Positions 16,738 to 27,212 of a stretch of 64,000 nt of DNA are shown one piece after another. The first letter of the stretch is position 1. Each line of letters starts with the position of its first letter. Under the pieces are notes generated by a model, which was not told where the DNA came from, made no database searches, and saw only the letters and a program-made list of their open reading frames with translations. A program made the position numbers and the translations under genes. Source of the DNA: Marinifilum caeruleilacunae (lineage in GTDB: Bacteria; Bacteroidota; Bacteroidia; Bacteroidales; Marinifilaceae); assembly GCF_013141825.1 (NCBI RefSeq), contig NZ_RZNH01000018.1, positions 1-64,000 on the forward strand, in the 5' to 3' direction.

Positions 16738-17889
16738 ATGAGTAAACCCTACAGATTAACATGTGCCTTGTTCATATTTATTTTGCTGCTTGCCCCATTT
16801 CAAATTCTTGCTATTGAGGCAGATTCTACAGCAAAAGATGATCATTCTGGTCATTTCGATTACTTTTTAAACAGTAAAAAACGAGGAGAAAGATTGTTTA
16901 AAGGATTAACCAGGACTCCCGTGGAGTGGCAGTCTTGTGTTTCATGCCACAATATCGATTATATCGACACCTTAAACTGGAATCCTTCTGCCCAGGACAT
17001 TGCTGGAACATTTGCCAATAAATCCATTGCCGAATTTCGTTCGGTTTTAATGTCACCATTGGGCAAAAAAATGGAAGAGTCGCATCAGAACTATGCCTTT
17101 TCGGATGAAGAGTTGGGATACATCAAAACCTACCTTCAGGAATTGAACAGTTCTGTACTCTACGAAACAAAACCAAAGGTGAACAACCTGATTGTCTTTT
17201 TCTTTTTGGGTGCATTAATCACCCTGGCTTTGGTAGATCTGGTCTTCACCAAGAAAATCAAGTATAAAATTATTCCGGTGCTAATATTTGTCTTTGCATT
17301 TGGCTATCAAATTCAGATGCTGGCCGAAGGTGCAATGGCTTTGGGCCGCAAGCAGAATTATGCGCCAATACAGCCTATCAAGTTCTCGCATAAAATACAT
17401 GCCACCGATAACAAAATTGATTGTAGATATTGTCACACTACCGTGGATGACAGCAAATCGGCAGGAATTCCTCATGTAAACCTATGTCTGAACTGTCATG
17501 TGATTGTGCGAGAGGGAACGAACTCGGGCAAATTCGAAATCAATAAAATTCATGCGTCCATCGATAACAACACCCCGGTGGAGTGGATTCGTATTCACAA
17601 GCTTCCAGATCATGTTTTCTTTAGCCATGCGCAACATGCCAATGTTGGAAAAAGAGATTGCCAGGAATGTCATGGTTTGGTAGAAGAAATGCATGTGGTG
17701 AAACAGGTCGAAGATCTTTCGATGGGCTGGTGTTTGGATTGTCATGATAAAACAGCAGTAGATTTTCGCGAAAACGGATATTATTCTGAATCATTTAAAA
17801 AGCTACACGAGAAACTTACTTCGGGTGCAATAGATAGTGTGAGAGTAACGGATGTCGGAGGAAGGGAGTGTGCTCGTTGTCATTACTAG
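16738..17889 (+). CDS. actA: Alternative complex III subunit ActA (multiheme cytochrome c)
   Basis: 383 residues. A signal peptide (about 1-25) is followed by an N-terminal CVSCH site, two membrane segments (about 145-165 and 175-195), then five CxxCH sites (CRYCH, CLNCH, CQECH, CLDCH, CARCH). Six heme c motifs are thus present, against the five usually quoted for ActA. The extra site is the N-terminal one. ActA passes electrons from the quinol-oxidising core towards the terminal oxidase at the periplasmic face. First gene of the operon, 53 bp before actB. Confidence 0.95.
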   Translation: MSKPYRLTCALFIFILLLAPFQILAIEADSTAKDDHSGHFDYFLNSKKRGERLFKGLTRTPVEWQSCVSCHNIDYIDTLNWNPSAQDIAGTFANKSIAEFRSVLMSPLGKKMEESHQNYAFSDEELGYIKTYLQELNSSVLYETKPKVNNLIVFFFLGALITLALVDLVFTKKIKYKIIPVLIFVFAFGYQIQMLAEGAMALGRKQNYAPIQPIKFSHKIHATDNKIDCRYCHTTVDDSKSAGIPHVNLCLNCHVIVREGTNSGKFEINKIHASIDNNTPVEWIRIHKLPDHVFFSHAQHANVGKRDCQECHGLVEEMHVVKQVEDLSMGWCLDCHDKTAVDFRENGYYSESFKKLHEKLTSGAIDSVRVTDVGGRECARCHY

Positions 17890-17942
17890 ACTTCGGGTAG
17901 AACTCAACCATCTAATTAATATCACTTGATAATCGTTTACCT

Positions 17943-20915
17943 ATGAAGAAATATTGGAAAAGCCTTACCGAACTTAAAAATGGAGAGAACTCTGTTCCTG
18001 ATCAACCTATGCCTAAAGGGAACCTGGAACAGATCTTAGATATTTTCGACAAGAATGAAAATGATTCCAAAAGCAACCGACGGGATTTTTTGAAGCTCTG
18101 TGGTTTCAGTCTTGCCATTAGTACTGTTGTTGCCAGTTGCGAGAACTCTGTACAGAAAGCCATTCCCTACCTTATCAAACCCGAAGAGATAACTCCGGGC
18201 AAAGCAAACTACTATGCATCGAGTTTTGCAAAGGGGAGCGACTATTGCAGTGTCCTGATCAAAACCCGTGAGGGAAGACCAATTAAAATTGAAGGCAACG
18301 ATTTATCGAGCGTAACCAATGGTGGAACCAGCTCGAGAGTACAGGCATCTGTTTTGGATTTGTACGATACAAGTCGATATAAGCACGCTAAGAAAGGAAA
18401 TCAGAAGCTAAGCTGGGAAGAATTGGACAAGACCATTAAAGAGGAATTAACGCGTCTTAAAAATGCTAATGAGCCAGTGGTTTTACTTACTTCCAGTATT
18501 TACAGTCCGAGTACCGAAAGAATTATTCAAAAATTTATTGTCCAATATCCAAATGTAAAATGGGTGCAGTACGATAGCCAATCGGCTACAGCACTTATTG
18601 AAGCCAACCAAATGTGTTTTGGCAAAGCGGGTATTGCCGATTATCGATTCGACTATGCCGATAAGATCGTAAGTTTCGATGCCGATTTTCTGGGCACTTG
18701 GTTGATGCCTGTCGAACATATCAGGCAATATACCAAAAAGAGAAAACTGAGCGATGGCAATACTAGCATGTCGCATCATACGCAGGTAGAATCGAGATTA
18801 TCGCTTACGGGAAGTAATGCCGATAAAAGAATTCCTGTAAAGCCATCGGAGCAGAAGTTTCTGATTGCACAGCTTTACAATGAAATTTTAAAACTGGCAG
18901 GAAAGGAGACTTATTCACTTCCTGCTAGCAATACAGATATTCAGGAAATTGCCAAAGATTTGTGGGCGCATAAAGGCAAATCATTGGTGATTTCAGGATC
19001 GAATGATGCCTATGTACAGGTTGTTGTAAACGCTATCAATTTCGAATTGGAGAATTATGGATCTACTTTAAGAGTAGACAAACAATTGCATACTTCCAAA
19101 GCCATTGCTTCTGAAATGGATCAAGTGCTGGCAGATATGAAATCCGGTAAGTTGAAAGGAATCATTAGCTATGGCGTGAACCCGGTTTTTGATTATCCGA
19201 AAGGAAAAGAATTTGCGGATGCCGTGAAAAAAGTTGCCTTTAGTGTTGCTATGGATGAGGTGCCAAACGAGACCACTGCATTGATGAGTTTTGTGGCTCC
19301 TGATAATCATTTCCTGGAAAGTTGGAACGATTTTGAACCCAAAACCAATCGTTACAGTCTGATGCAACCGGGTATTCGTCCACTTTTTGATACAAGGCAA
19401 TTCCAGTCGAGTCTTTTGAGCTGGATGGGAGAAGATGTCAACTATCTTACTTTCATAAAGAATCATTGGGAGAAAAACATGTACCCAATGCAGACTGCAT
19501 ATCCAAACTTTACCACATTTTGGAAGCATACACTGCAGCAAGGTGTATTTGAACCGAGCATAAAATCAGTATTCGACACAAGATTTAATTTTGCCGGAAT
19601 TAGCAATGTGGTAAATCAATTTTCAAAACCAAACGATAGCAAAGGTGTTGAATTACAATTGTATGAAAGCATAGCCATTGGCGATGGAAGAATGGCCAAT
19701 AATCCATGGTTGCAGGAGATGCCAGATCCGGTAACGAAAATATGCTGGGACAATTATTTATGTGTTTCGCCGAAGCAAGCAGAAGAGATGATGCTGGAAA
19801 CCGGTGATGTGGTCGACTTGAATTCAAAACTGAAACTTCCGGTTTATATTCTTCCTGGTCAGGCCTACAATACAGTTTCGATAGCTAAGGGTTACGGACG
19901 CCAGCTTTGCGGTGTTGTTGGTAAAAATGTTGGGGTAAACGTAAATGCCTTGCTAGCATCTAATGACGACTTTTTGGGCGATGTAAAACTGTCAAAAACG
20001 GGTGAAAAATACGATTTGGCGATGACACAAACCCATCATTCGATGGAGGGAAGAGCCATTGTTCGAGAAGCCGGACTGGAAGAGTACAAAAAGAATCCAT
20101 CGGCAGGGAATGAGTCGCATCATGCTTACGAGAATGCTAACATATACGAAAAGCCAAAGTTCCCAAATCATCACTGGGGATTGGTGGTCGATCTGAATTC
20201 CTGTGTGGGCTGCGGGGCTTGTTCTATTGCCTGTCAGTCGGAAAATAATGTACCGGTAGTTGGAAAGAAAGAGGTGATTCGCGCACACGAAATGTCGTGG
20301 ATCCGAATCGACAGGTATTTCTCGGGTGATGAAATCAATCCGGATGTATCATTCCAACCTGTGATGTGTCAGCATTGCGATAATGCACCATGCGAAAATG
20401 TTTGCCCGGTAGCTGCAACCAACCACAGTAGCGAAGGTTTAAACCAGATGGCATACAATCGATGTATCGGAACCAGGTATTGTGGAAACAACTGTCCGTA
20501 TAAAGTGCGTCGTTTCAATTGGTTCGATTACACCAAAGCCGATTCCATACCAAACAACCTGCACGATGTGGCAGAAATGACCATCGATCTGAAACGTATG
20601 GTGTTAAATCCTGATGTAACTGTTCGAGCCAAAGGTGTGATTGAGAAATGTTCCCTATGTGTTCAAAGAATTCAGGAAGGGAAACTAAATGCCAAAATTG
20701 AAGGCCGAAAAGTGAAGGATGGCGAAATCAAAACAGCTTGTGAGCAAGCTTGTCCATCGGGAGCCATCATTTTCGGAGATTTAAACGACAAGGAAAGCAA
20801 GTTGGTAAAAGAGACTTCGAGCAAGCGAAATTACCACCTGCTTGAAGAGATTCACACCTTACCATCGGTAAGTTACCTGACGAAGATTAGAAATAAAAAA
20901 ATGAACCACTCATAA
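17943..20915 (+). CDS. actB: Alternative complex III subunit ActB (molybdopterin-like and FeS)
   Basis: 990 residues, a fusion of a large molybdopterin-oxidoreductase-like domain and a C-terminal ferredoxin-like domain. A twin-arginine-like motif NRRDFLK (about 45-51) precedes a hydrophobic stretch, so it is exported folded via Tat. FeS ligands are visible as [39 protein letters not shown] and CSLC..CEQACP. In characterised complexes the Mo-type domain carries no cofactor. ActB links quinol oxidation at ActC/ActF to ActA hemes. Ten bp separate it from actC. Confidence 0.96.
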   Translation: MKKYWKSLTELKNGENSVPDQPMPKGNLEQILDIFDKNENDSKSNRRDFLKLCGFSLAISTVVASCENSVQKAIPYLIKPEEITPGKANYYASSFAKGSDYCSVLIKTREGRPIKIEGNDLSSVTNGGTSSRVQASVLDLYDTSRYKHAKKGNQKLSWEELDKTIKEELTRLKNANEPVVLLTSSIYSPSTERIIQKFIVQYPNVKWVQYDSQSATALIEANQMCFGKAGIADYRFDYADKIVSFDADFLGTWLMPVEHIRQYTKKRKLSDGNTSMSHHTQVESRLSLTGSNADKRIPVKPSEQKFLIAQLYNEILKLAGKETYSLPASNTDIQEIAKDLWAHKGKSLVISGSNDAYVQVVVNAINFELENYGSTLRVDKQLHTSKAIASEMDQVLADMKSGKLKGIISYGVNPVFDYPKGKEFADAVKKVAFSVAMDEVPNETTALMSFVAPDNHFLESWNDFEPKTNRYSLMQPGIRPLFDTRQFQSSLLSWMGEDVNYLTFIKNHWEKNMYPMQTAYPNFTTFWKHTLQQGVFEPSIKSVFDTRFNFAGISNVVNQFSKPNDSKGVELQLYESIAIGDGRMANNPWLQEMPDPVTKICWDNYLCVSPKQAEEMMLETGDVVDLNSKLKLPVYILPGQAYNTVSIAKGYGRQLCGVVGKNVGVNVNALLASNDDFLGDVKLSKTGEKYDLAMTQTHHSMEGRAIVREAGLEEYKKNPSAGNESHHAYENANIYEKPKFPNHHWGLVVDLNSCVGCGACSIACQSENNVPVVGKKEVIRAHEMSWIRIDRYFSGDEINPDVSFQPVMCQHCDNAPCENVCPVAATNHSSEGLNQMAYNRCIGTRYCGNNCPYKVRRFNWFDYTKADSIPNNLHDVAEMTIDLKRMVLNPDVTVRAKGVIEKCSLCVQRIQEGKLNAKIEGRKVKDGEIKTACEQACPSGAIIFGDLNDKESKLVKETSSKRNYHLLEEIHTLPSVSYLTKIRNKKMNHS

Positions 20916-20925
20916 ATCCACGCTT

Positions 20926-22299
20926 ATGTATGTGTCGCCTATTAGAGAACCCCTTGTAACGGGGAAGAAGACCTACAAGAAAATCACGGATGAAATATCC
21001 GCTCCTATCGAAGGCAAGCCTGGTAAAGCCTGGTATGCAGGGATCACCTTAACGGTTTCTGCTTTGCTGCTCGGACTGGCCATGATGGGATATACCATTT
21101 GGGAAGGAATCGGAACCTGGGGATTAAACAAAACCATTGGTTGGGGATGGGGAATCACCAACTTTGTGTGGTGGGTTGGTATCGGGCATGCCGGAACCTT
21201 TATTTCTGCCATCCTTTTGCTGTTTCGCCAAAAATGGAGAACCAGTATCAACCGTTCGGCCGAGGCAATGACCTTGTTCGCTGTATTGTGTGCAGGTTTG
21301 TTCCCTTTAATTCATATGGGCCGACCATTGCTGGGATTTTTCGTTTTCCCATACCCAAATACGCGTGAACTTTGGGTTAACTTTAACTCCCCATTGTTAT
21401 GGGATGTTTTTGCCATTAGTACCTATTTCACGGTGTCTCTATTGTTCTGGTATGTTGGTTTAATTCCTGATATTGGAACCATAAGAGATCGAATGAAATC
21501 CAAATTTAAGAAGTGGATTTACGGATTGTTAAGCTTTGGATGGACCGGATCGGCAAAACACTGGCAGCGCCATGAATCCATCAGTTTGATTTTGGCCGGA
21601 CTGGCAGCTCCCCTTGTACTATCGGTTCACAGTATTGTAAGTACCGACTTTGCCACTTCCGTGATTCCTGGTTGGCATACCACCATTTTCCCGCCCTATT
21701 TTGTTGCGGGGGCCATTTTCTCTGGTTTTGCCATGGTACTTACCTTGCTCATCATTACCAGGAAAGTATTACATCTTGAGAACTATATCACCATCGGTCA
21801 TATCGAATCGATGAATAAAATTATTATAGCCACAGGTTCCATAGTTGGTATTGCCTACATTACCGAGCTGTTTATTGCCTGGTATTCGGGCGTAGAATAC
21901 GAACAATATGCATTTTTGAATCGTGCCACAGGTCCATATTGGTGGGCTTACTGGATCATGATGACCTGTAATGTAATTTCACCTCAGTTGCTTTGGTTCA
22001 AGAAATTACGTCGAAACCTGGTATTTACTTTCATCCTGTCCATATTCATTAATATTGGAATGTGGTTCGAACGATTTGTAATTATCGTAACCTCTCTTCA
22101 CCGCGATTATTTACCATCTAGCTGGTCGATGTATGAACCAACAATGGTAGAAGTTGGAATTTTTATAGGAACACTTGGCTTGTTCTTTACCTGTTTTCTT
22201 CTGTTTATTCGAGTATTCCCGGTAATTGCCATTGCCGAAGTAAAGAGTGTACTAAAGAGTTCGGGCGATCAAAAAAAGGATAAATCTGAAAAACACTAG
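20926..22299 (+). CDS. actC: Alternative complex III subunit ActC (NrfD/PsrC-like)
   Basis: 457 residues with about ten membrane segments in the NrfD/PsrC pattern. [13 protein letters not shown] (about 86-98) and the long hydrophobic core match ActC, the proposed quinol-binding membrane subunit next to the FeS clusters of ActB. The gene sits 10 bp after actB and 4 bp before actD, so translation is probably coupled. Its C-terminus is Lys/Ser-rich and cytosolic. Confidence 0.95.
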   Translation: MYVSPIREPLVTGKKTYKKITDEISAPIEGKPGKAWYAGITLTVSALLLGLAMMGYTIWEGIGTWGLNKTIGWGWGITNFVWWVGIGHAGTFISAILLLFRQKWRTSINRSAEAMTLFAVLCAGLFPLIHMGRPLLGFFVFPYPNTRELWVNFNSPLLWDVFAISTYFTVSLLFWYVGLIPDIGTIRDRMKSKFKKWIYGLLSFGWTGSAKHWQRHESISLILAGLAAPLVLSVHSIVSTDFATSVIPGWHTTIFPPYFVAGAIFSGFAMVLTLLIITRKVLHLENYITIGHIESMNKIIIATGSIVGIAYITELFIAWYSGVEYEQYAFLNRATGPYWWAYWIMMTCNVISPQLLWFKKLRRNLVFTFILSIFINIGMWFERFVIIVTSLHRDYLPSSWSMYEPTMVEVGIFIGTLGLFFTCFLLFIRVFPVIAIAEVKSVLKSSGDQKKDKSEKH

Positions 22300-22303
22300 A
22301 GAC

Positions 22304-22825
22304 ATGAGGAGATATATTTCGGCATATTTCGAGGATGAGGAGAATCTTTTAAGAGCAACAAAAGATTTACGAGACAAGCAATTTTCCATTCAGGATGTTC
22401 TGACTCCTTTCCCAATTCACGGTTTGGATCCAATTCTGGGATTTAAACGATCGAGGATTCCTACGGTTGGTTTTATTGCAGGAGCCATTGGTTGTATTCT
22501 TGCCTTCGGTTTTCAGACCTGGGTATTTACCATTGATTATCCTTTATTTATTGGCGGGAAACCACATTTTGCAATTCCTTCTTTTATTCCCATCACCTTT
22601 GAGCTAACAGTATTGTTTGCAGCCTTCGGAATGGTATTCGCTTTCCTGATTCGTTCGAAATTAGGACCTGGAGCCAATAACCCAATTCACGATGAAAGAA
22701 TTACCGATGACCGCTTCATGATCATTGTTGATTTGGATGAGGCAGGAAATCAGGATGAATTGGTAAAAGAGATCCTTTTAAAGGAAGAGGCGCAGGAAAT
22801 TAAAGTGAAAGAGATTGATAAATAA
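22304..22825 (+). CDS. actD: Alternative complex III subunit ActD (DUF3341)
   Basis: 173 residues. A soluble N-terminal domain (about 1-55; ISAYFEDEENLLRATKDLRD) is followed by two membrane segments (about 60-80 and 97-120) and an acidic C-terminal tail. This is the standard DUF3341/ActD plan. It is an accessory membrane subunit of the complex. Confidence 0.93.
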   Translation: MRRYISAYFEDEENLLRATKDLRDKQFSIQDVLTPFPIHGLDPILGFKRSRIPTVGFIAGAIGCILAFGFQTWVFTIDYPLFIGGKPHFAIPSFIPITFELTVLFAAFGMVFAFLIRSKLGPGANNPIHDERITDDRFMIIVDLDEAGNQDELVKEILLKEEAQEIKVKEIDK

Positions 22826-22844
22826 ACTTCAAAATCACACAGAG

Positions 22845-24008
22845 ATGGATCATAAATATACTTTAAAACGAAAAACACAATATGGAATTTTATCCATAGC
22901 GGGCTTTGGAATTCTCTTGCTGATTTTGGGCTATTTTATCGAATCGCCAAACAGGCAGGAATTGTGGGCCAATGTGCTGATCAATAACCTTTATTTCTTA
23001 TTTATTGCCTTATTTGGAGGTGTTTTCCTGGCGCTTCATAAGATTTCTTACGCAGGATGGTATACAGCCTTAAAACGCATTCCAGAGGCATTAACTAATT
23101 TTTTGCCAATTGGGGCAGCTTTAATGTTCCTGATTTATTTTGGAATGCACGATTTGTATCATTGGTCGCACGAAGGACTGAATGATCCTATACTGGAAGG
23201 TAAGGCAGCTTACCTAAATGTGCCATTCTTTTTTGCTCGCATGGCGGTGTATTTCATAGGGTGGATTGGCCTGACTTATTTGCTGAAAAAGAACACACTC
23301 AACCAGGATGCCAATCCGGATTTGAAGTACCACAACCGGGGAAAAATTCTGGCTGCATTATTCATGGTATTTTTTGCAATTTCCAGTTCAACCATGAGTT
23401 GGGATTGGATCATGTCAATAGATGCCCATTGGTTTAGCACCTTGTTTGGCTGGTTTATTTTTATTGGAATGTTTGTTTGTGGCATCGCAACAATTATTTT
23501 AATCATTGCTTTCCTGAAATCACAGGGCTATCTCGAATACATCAACAAAGAACACATTCATGATATGGGCAAATACCTATTTGCTTTCAGTATTTTCTGG
23601 ATGTATTTATGGTTCTCGCAATACCTATTGATTTGGTACAGCCATATCCCTGAGGAAACAGCATATTTTGCCCCACGCCTAAACGATCATACGGTACTGT
23701 TTTTTACGGTTCTTGTAATCAATTTCCTGTTCCCATTTCTTGCTCTTATGACAAGGGATTCGAAACGAAATTTAAAATGGTTAAGTTTTGTGGCCATCAT
23801 CGTACTCATTGGTCACTGGCTGAATGTTTATATGCTGGTAATTCCGGGAACCATTGGAAAAACAGCACAAATTGGTTTAATAGAAATTGGTTTTATAGCA
23901 CTGTACCTGGGAGGATTCCTGTATGTGGTATTTAGCTCGCTTACCAAAACACCATTGTTGGTGAAAAACGATCCTTTACTCGAAGAAAGTTTCCATTACG
24001 AAACCTGA
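22845..24008 (+). CDS. actF: Alternative complex III membrane subunit ActF
   Basis: 387 residues from the ATG at 22845, preferred to an upstream frame start at 22815 that overlaps actD and adds ten atypical residues. About ten membrane segments. It resembles the quinol:cytochrome c oxidoreductase integral subunit, an NrfD-like fold related to ActC (for example GMHDLYHWSH and STMSWDWIMSIDAHW). Here it precedes the monoheme cytochrome gene, giving the order D-F-E rather than the D-E-F order described for several Bacteroidota. Confidence 0.9.
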   Translation: MDHKYTLKRKTQYGILSIAGFGILLLILGYFIESPNRQELWANVLINNLYFLFIALFGGVFLALHKISYAGWYTALKRIPEALTNFLPIGAALMFLIYFGMHDLYHWSHEGLNDPILEGKAAYLNVPFFFARMAVYFIGWIGLTYLLKKNTLNQDANPDLKYHNRGKILAALFMVFFAISSSTMSWDWIMSIDAHWFSTLFGWFIFIGMFVCGIATIILIIAFLKSQGYLEYINKEHIHDMGKYLFAFSIFWMYLWFSQYLLIWYSHIPEETAYFAPRLNDHTVLFFTVLVINFLFPFLALMTRDSKRNLKWLSFVAIIVLIGHWLNVYMLVIPGTIGKTAQIGLIEIGFIALYLGGFLYVVFSSLTKTPLLVKNDPLLEESFHYET

Positions 24009-24031
24009 TTCATCACCTAAAAAGATTGAAT

Positions 24032-24607
24032 ATGAGAACAAACAGATACATATCGATTTTGGCACTCTTGCTGATAGGAGTAATGACTTCATGCGATAAG
24101 GATAACAATCATCCTGGCTATTCGTATTTTCCGGATATGCAGGATTCAAGGGCTTATGAAACTTATTCTTCCAATCCGAACTTTGCTGATGGAAAAACGC
24201 TTAGATTGCCTGTAGAAGGGACCATCCCACGGGAGATGATTCCTTATGATTTTGAGAAAACACCGGAAAACAGGACTTGGGCAGGACAAAATATCGTGAA
24301 CATGACTGAAATGAGCATGAAAGATGTAGAGAGGGGAAAAGAGTTGTTTGCCATCTTTTGCATCAATTGTCATGGAGAAAAGGGCGATGGACAAGGGTTT
24401 TTATACACAAGTGGGAAATATCCTTATGAGCCCAAAAGTTTGGTTACTGATATCTTGAAAACGACACCAAGAGGTGAGTTTTTCCATGTAATTACTGCCG
24501 GATACGGTGTTATGGGTGCCCATGGAGCCCAAATAAAACCAGACGACAGATGGAAGATCATTGAGTACATCAAAGTGGAATTACAAGGAAAAAAAATAGG
24601 GCAGTAG
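24032..24607 (+). CDS. actE: Alternative complex III subunit ActE (monoheme cytochrome c lipoprotein)
   Basis: 191 residues from the ATG at 24032; the TTG six bases upstream is less likely. A lipoprotein signal with lipobox MTSC (about Cys21) anchors it to the membrane. One heme site CINCH (about 111-115) lies in a class I cytochrome c domain, with a downstream Met-containing segment (GYGVMGAHG) that could provide the axial ligand. Last gene of the operon, followed by a strong hairpin. Confidence 0.92.
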   Translation: MRTNRYISILALLLIGVMTSCDKDNNHPGYSYFPDMQDSRAYETYSSNPNFADGKTLRLPVEGTIPREMIPYDFEKTPENRTWAGQNIVNMTEMSMKDVERGKELFAIFCINCHGEKGDGQGFLYTSGKYPYEPKSLVTDILKTTPRGEFFHVITAGYGVMGAHGAQIKPDDRWKIIEYIKVELQGKKIGQ

Positions 24608-24622
24608 AAGCCTAATGGCATA

Positions 24623-24661
24623 AAAAAAAGAGACATTTCTGGTGAGATGTCTCTTTTTTAT
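24623..24661. terminator. Terminator between the act operon and the oxidase-side genes
   Basis: Arms aaaaaagagacat and atgtctctttttt form a stem flanked by A- and T-runs, so it can work for both converging operons. Confidence 0.9.
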
Positions 24662-24679
24662 ATGGGATTACATCCTGTA

Positions 24680-25000
24680 TCATTCATTTACAGTATAGCC
24701 TACTGTTTCAATTTTTTGCGCAATCTCCTCACGATTTACCTTGTCTTTTTCCACCATAATGGTAACACGATTATTTTTATGAGAAGCCTTTACTTCTTTT
24801 ACACCTTTAATCTGTTTTAAACCATTCACCACCGTGTTTTCGCAGCCTGTACAAGTCATGCCAGTAACATTAAATTCCATTTCCTGGTAATCTACCACCT
24901 GCGATGATGTTGCTTTTTCAGACTCTCCTGATTTTTTCGTGCTCGATTGACAGGCTGCAAATAATCCAACAGCCAATATCAGAATTAATATTTTTTTCAT
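24680..25000 (-). CDS. Periplasmic heavy-metal-associated (HMA) domain lipoprotein
   Basis: 106 residues. Lipoprotein signal with lipobox LFAAC (about 12-16), a Ser/Lys linker, then one HMA domain with the metal-binding loop GMTCTGCE (about 52-59, CxxC). HMA domains bind Cu(I) or other soft metals; this one would face the periplasm. It lies 90 bp downstream of ctaB on the same strand, at the end of the caa3 oxidase operon, which suggests a role in copper handling for oxidase assembly alongside the Sco protein. That link is inferred from position. Confidence 0.88.
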   Translation of the reverse strand: MKKILILILAVGLFAACQSSTKKSGESEKATSSQVVDYQEMEFNVTGMTCTGCENTVVNGLKQIKGVKEVKASHKNNRVTIMVEKDKVNREEIAQKIETVGYTVNE

Positions 25001-25090
25001 CTTATTTTTGGTTTAGTTGATTTATAAATTTAGCTAGTATCGTTTTAAATGTCTAGTAAATAATCACTAATAACATTTTGGTAACAGATT

Positions 25091-25957
25091 CTAAAAGTAT
25101 AATCGGTCGATACTGATCATGATCATCACCAATAAAAAGTACAGGTTTAGCCTTAGGAACAGCTTTCGAATGTTCATTCGTTCATCCTTTTTAAGCAGGA
25201 TAAAACTGTTGGGAATGATCCATATGGAAAAAATTAACAAGGCCCAAATTAATATTTCGGATGATATTACTCTAAAAGTTGGTAGCAGCAAGGCTACTAC
25301 GATGGTTGCCAGCATCCAAATCAAAGTTATTTTTCGAATCTGACTGCGTGTAAATACATCGGTCAAGACTTTGAATCCAGCCTGCTTGTAATCTTCTCCG
25401 TACAACATGAGTAAGAGCCAGAAATGGGGAATCTGACCAATAAAAAAGAAAAAGGAAAGGGCCAGTATTGGAGGAGCCAATATATCGCCTCCTGCAGCCA
25501 CCCAACCAATCCAGGGAGGGAATGCACCGCTTAATGCACCCGGAACCACAGCAAAAGCTGTAAACTGCTTTAAAGGAGTATATACCAGGTTGTACCAGAA
25601 AATGGAGAGAATCGCAATCCATAAGCTGCTAATGTTTCCACCCCAGGCCAGGAATCCACAACCGGCTAGCAGAAATAAGGCACTCCACCTCACTGCTTCG
25701 GAAATACTAATTTTTCCCGATGGAATAGGCCTGAACTTAGTCCGGTTCATCAAAGCATCTTTTTTGTATTCCTGTACATGATTCAAAGCCGAAGCGCCCA
25801 TTACAATCAAAAATATACCAAATACTACATGGAACATTTGCCAGGAAATTTCGGGCGTATGCAATATAAATCCAGTAAAACACGATATGGCGATTGGGAC
25901 AGCAATTTTCACTTTCCCTAATTCTAATAAAACTGATATTTTATCTTGTATATTCAT
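25091..25957 (-). CDS. ctaB: Protoheme IX farnesyltransferase
   Basis: 288 residues, eight to nine membrane segments. The prenyl-diphosphate-binding region reads NHVQEYKKDALMNRTKFRPI (about 60-79), matching the UbiA-family N..D..D block of CtaB/CyoE. Converts heme b to heme O, the precursor of heme A for the oxidase encoded just upstream. The start directly abuts the cox2 stop. No heme A synthase gene (ctaA) is in the window. Confidence 0.93.
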   Translation of the reverse strand: MNIQDKISVLLELGKVKIAVPIAISCFTGFILHTPEISWQMFHVVFGIFLIVMGASALNHVQEYKKDALMNRTKFRPIPSGKISISEAVRWSALFLLAGCGFLAWGGNISSLWIAILSIFWYNLVYTPLKQFTAFAVVPGALSGAFPPWIGWVAAGGDILAPPILALSFFFFIGQIPHFWLLLMLYGEDYKQAGFKVLTDVFTRSQIRKITLIWMLATIVVALLLPTFRVISSEILIWALLIFSIWIIPNSFILLKKDERMNIRKLFLRLNLYFLLVMIMISIDRLYF

Positions 25958-26911
25958 CTATTCCTGATCCTCACTTAAAGTTTTCATGAATTCAATAATT
26001 TCTCCAATGTCTTCCTCGGTAAGTTCGTTTTTATAGGAGAGCATTAATCCCTTCTGATATCCATCTACAATATCATCGTTAGGATTGTAAATTGAATTCA
26101 ATACATATGCACTGTCAACAACAACTTCTCTTTTTTCTTTTCCTGTTTTTACCAGTTCTTTCGATCCGAAAAGGCCTTTCCATGTAGGACCTACCAGTTT
26201 CGATCCATCAATGGAGTGGCAAGCCAAACAACCATTCTTCTTTACGATTGCTAGGCCCAAAGCACCTGGTTTGTCCGATATCAGTTGAACGGTCTGGGTT
26301 GTATCAATATACCAGGAATCAAATTTTTCCTGCGGCATTACAATCACGGATGTTTGCATGTAGGAATGCCTCAACCCGCAATACTCGGTACAGAACAGGT
26401 CGAATTCTCCCTCTCTTCCTGGGATAAACCACATCATGTGTTCCTGTCCGGGAACCACATCCTGTTTCAGTCGAAAAGCAGGAATGTAAACACTATGCAA
26501 AACATCCAAAGCCACCAGGTCAAGCTTAATGGCTCTATCGATTGGTACGTATAATGTATCGGTAGTTTTACCGTTTTCGTACTCGAACTGCCAGTTCCAC
26601 ATTCTACCAATTGTTTTGATTTCAAATGCATCATCAGGAGCTTCTTTCATGGGTTTGTAGCCCATCCATCCATAGTAGAACATTACCATTACAAGGGCTG
26701 TAGGTATTACAGTCCACAATATTTCGAGGCTAACACTTCCGTGGATTTGTTCTGCTTTTGGGTGTTTCGATTTGCGATATCGAAACACAAAATAGATCAT
26801 AACAACTGTGATGGCAACAAGGAAGAACATGATAATTCCTAAAATCACCACAAAAGAGGTGTCAACACCTTTTACAAAATTTGAAGCATCGGCTAATCCT
26901 TTCGAAAACAT
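25958..26911 (-). CDS. coxB: Cytochrome c oxidase subunit II fused to cytochrome c (caa3 type)
   Basis: 317 residues: two N-terminal membrane segments (about 17-40 and 63-82), a cupredoxin domain with the CuA motif FCTEYCGLRHSYM (about 172-184), and a C-terminal class I cytochrome c with CLACH (about 233-237). The fusion defines a caa3-type oxidase that takes electrons from a c-type donor, here plausibly ActE/ActA or the free lipoprotein cytochrome. The gene lies 3 bp after cox4. Confidence 0.96.
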   Translation of the reverse strand: MFSKGLADASNFVKGVDTSFVVILGIIMFFLVAITVVMIYFVFRYRKSKHPKAEQIHGSVSLEILWTVIPTALVMVMFYYGWMGYKPMKEAPDDAFEIKTIGRMWNWQFEYENGKTTDTLYVPIDRAIKLDLVALDVLHSVYIPAFRLKQDVVPGQEHMMWFIPGREGEFDLFCTEYCGLRHSYMQTSVIVMPQEKFDSWYIDTTQTVQLISDKPGALGLAIVKKNGCLACHSIDGSKLVGPTWKGLFGSKELVKTGKEKREVVVDSAYVLNSIYNPNDDIVDGYQKGLMLSYKNELTEEDIGEIIEFMKTLSEDQE

Positions 26912-26914
26912 AAG

Positions 26915-27202
26915 CTATCGGTATAAGTAGTCCATGAATGTAATAACTATAACGCAGGCCAGTAGCAAGAACACGCTTGCCACCATGATACCATAAAATT
27001 TCTTGTCGAATTTTAAGTGCATGAATATCAGCAATACCAAAAGCGATTTGATACTTGCCAATAGCAATGCCATGGTAACTGTATATGGGCCCAAATCGAT
27101 CTCAGTAACTATTACCGAAACAAATGTCATAAACAGCAATGCGATCAGGACATATACATATGTTTTGTATTTTACGATGTGTGTATGTTGGTCTTTTTCC
27201 AT
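26915..27202 (-). CDS. Cytochrome c oxidase subunit IV (caa3 type)
   Basis: 95 residues with three membrane segments (about 12-32, 40-60, 70-92). Size, position between subunits III and II, and the VLLIFMHLKFDKKFY block match the small subunit IV of bacterial caa3 oxidases. A structural subunit with no redox group. Confidence 0.88.
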   Translation of the reverse strand: MEKDQHTHIVKYKTYVYVLIALLFMTFVSVIVTEIDLGPYTVTMALLLASIKSLLVLLIFMHLKFDKKFYGIMVASVFLLLACVIVITFMDYLYR

Positions 27203-27212
27203 AGTGTTTTAT

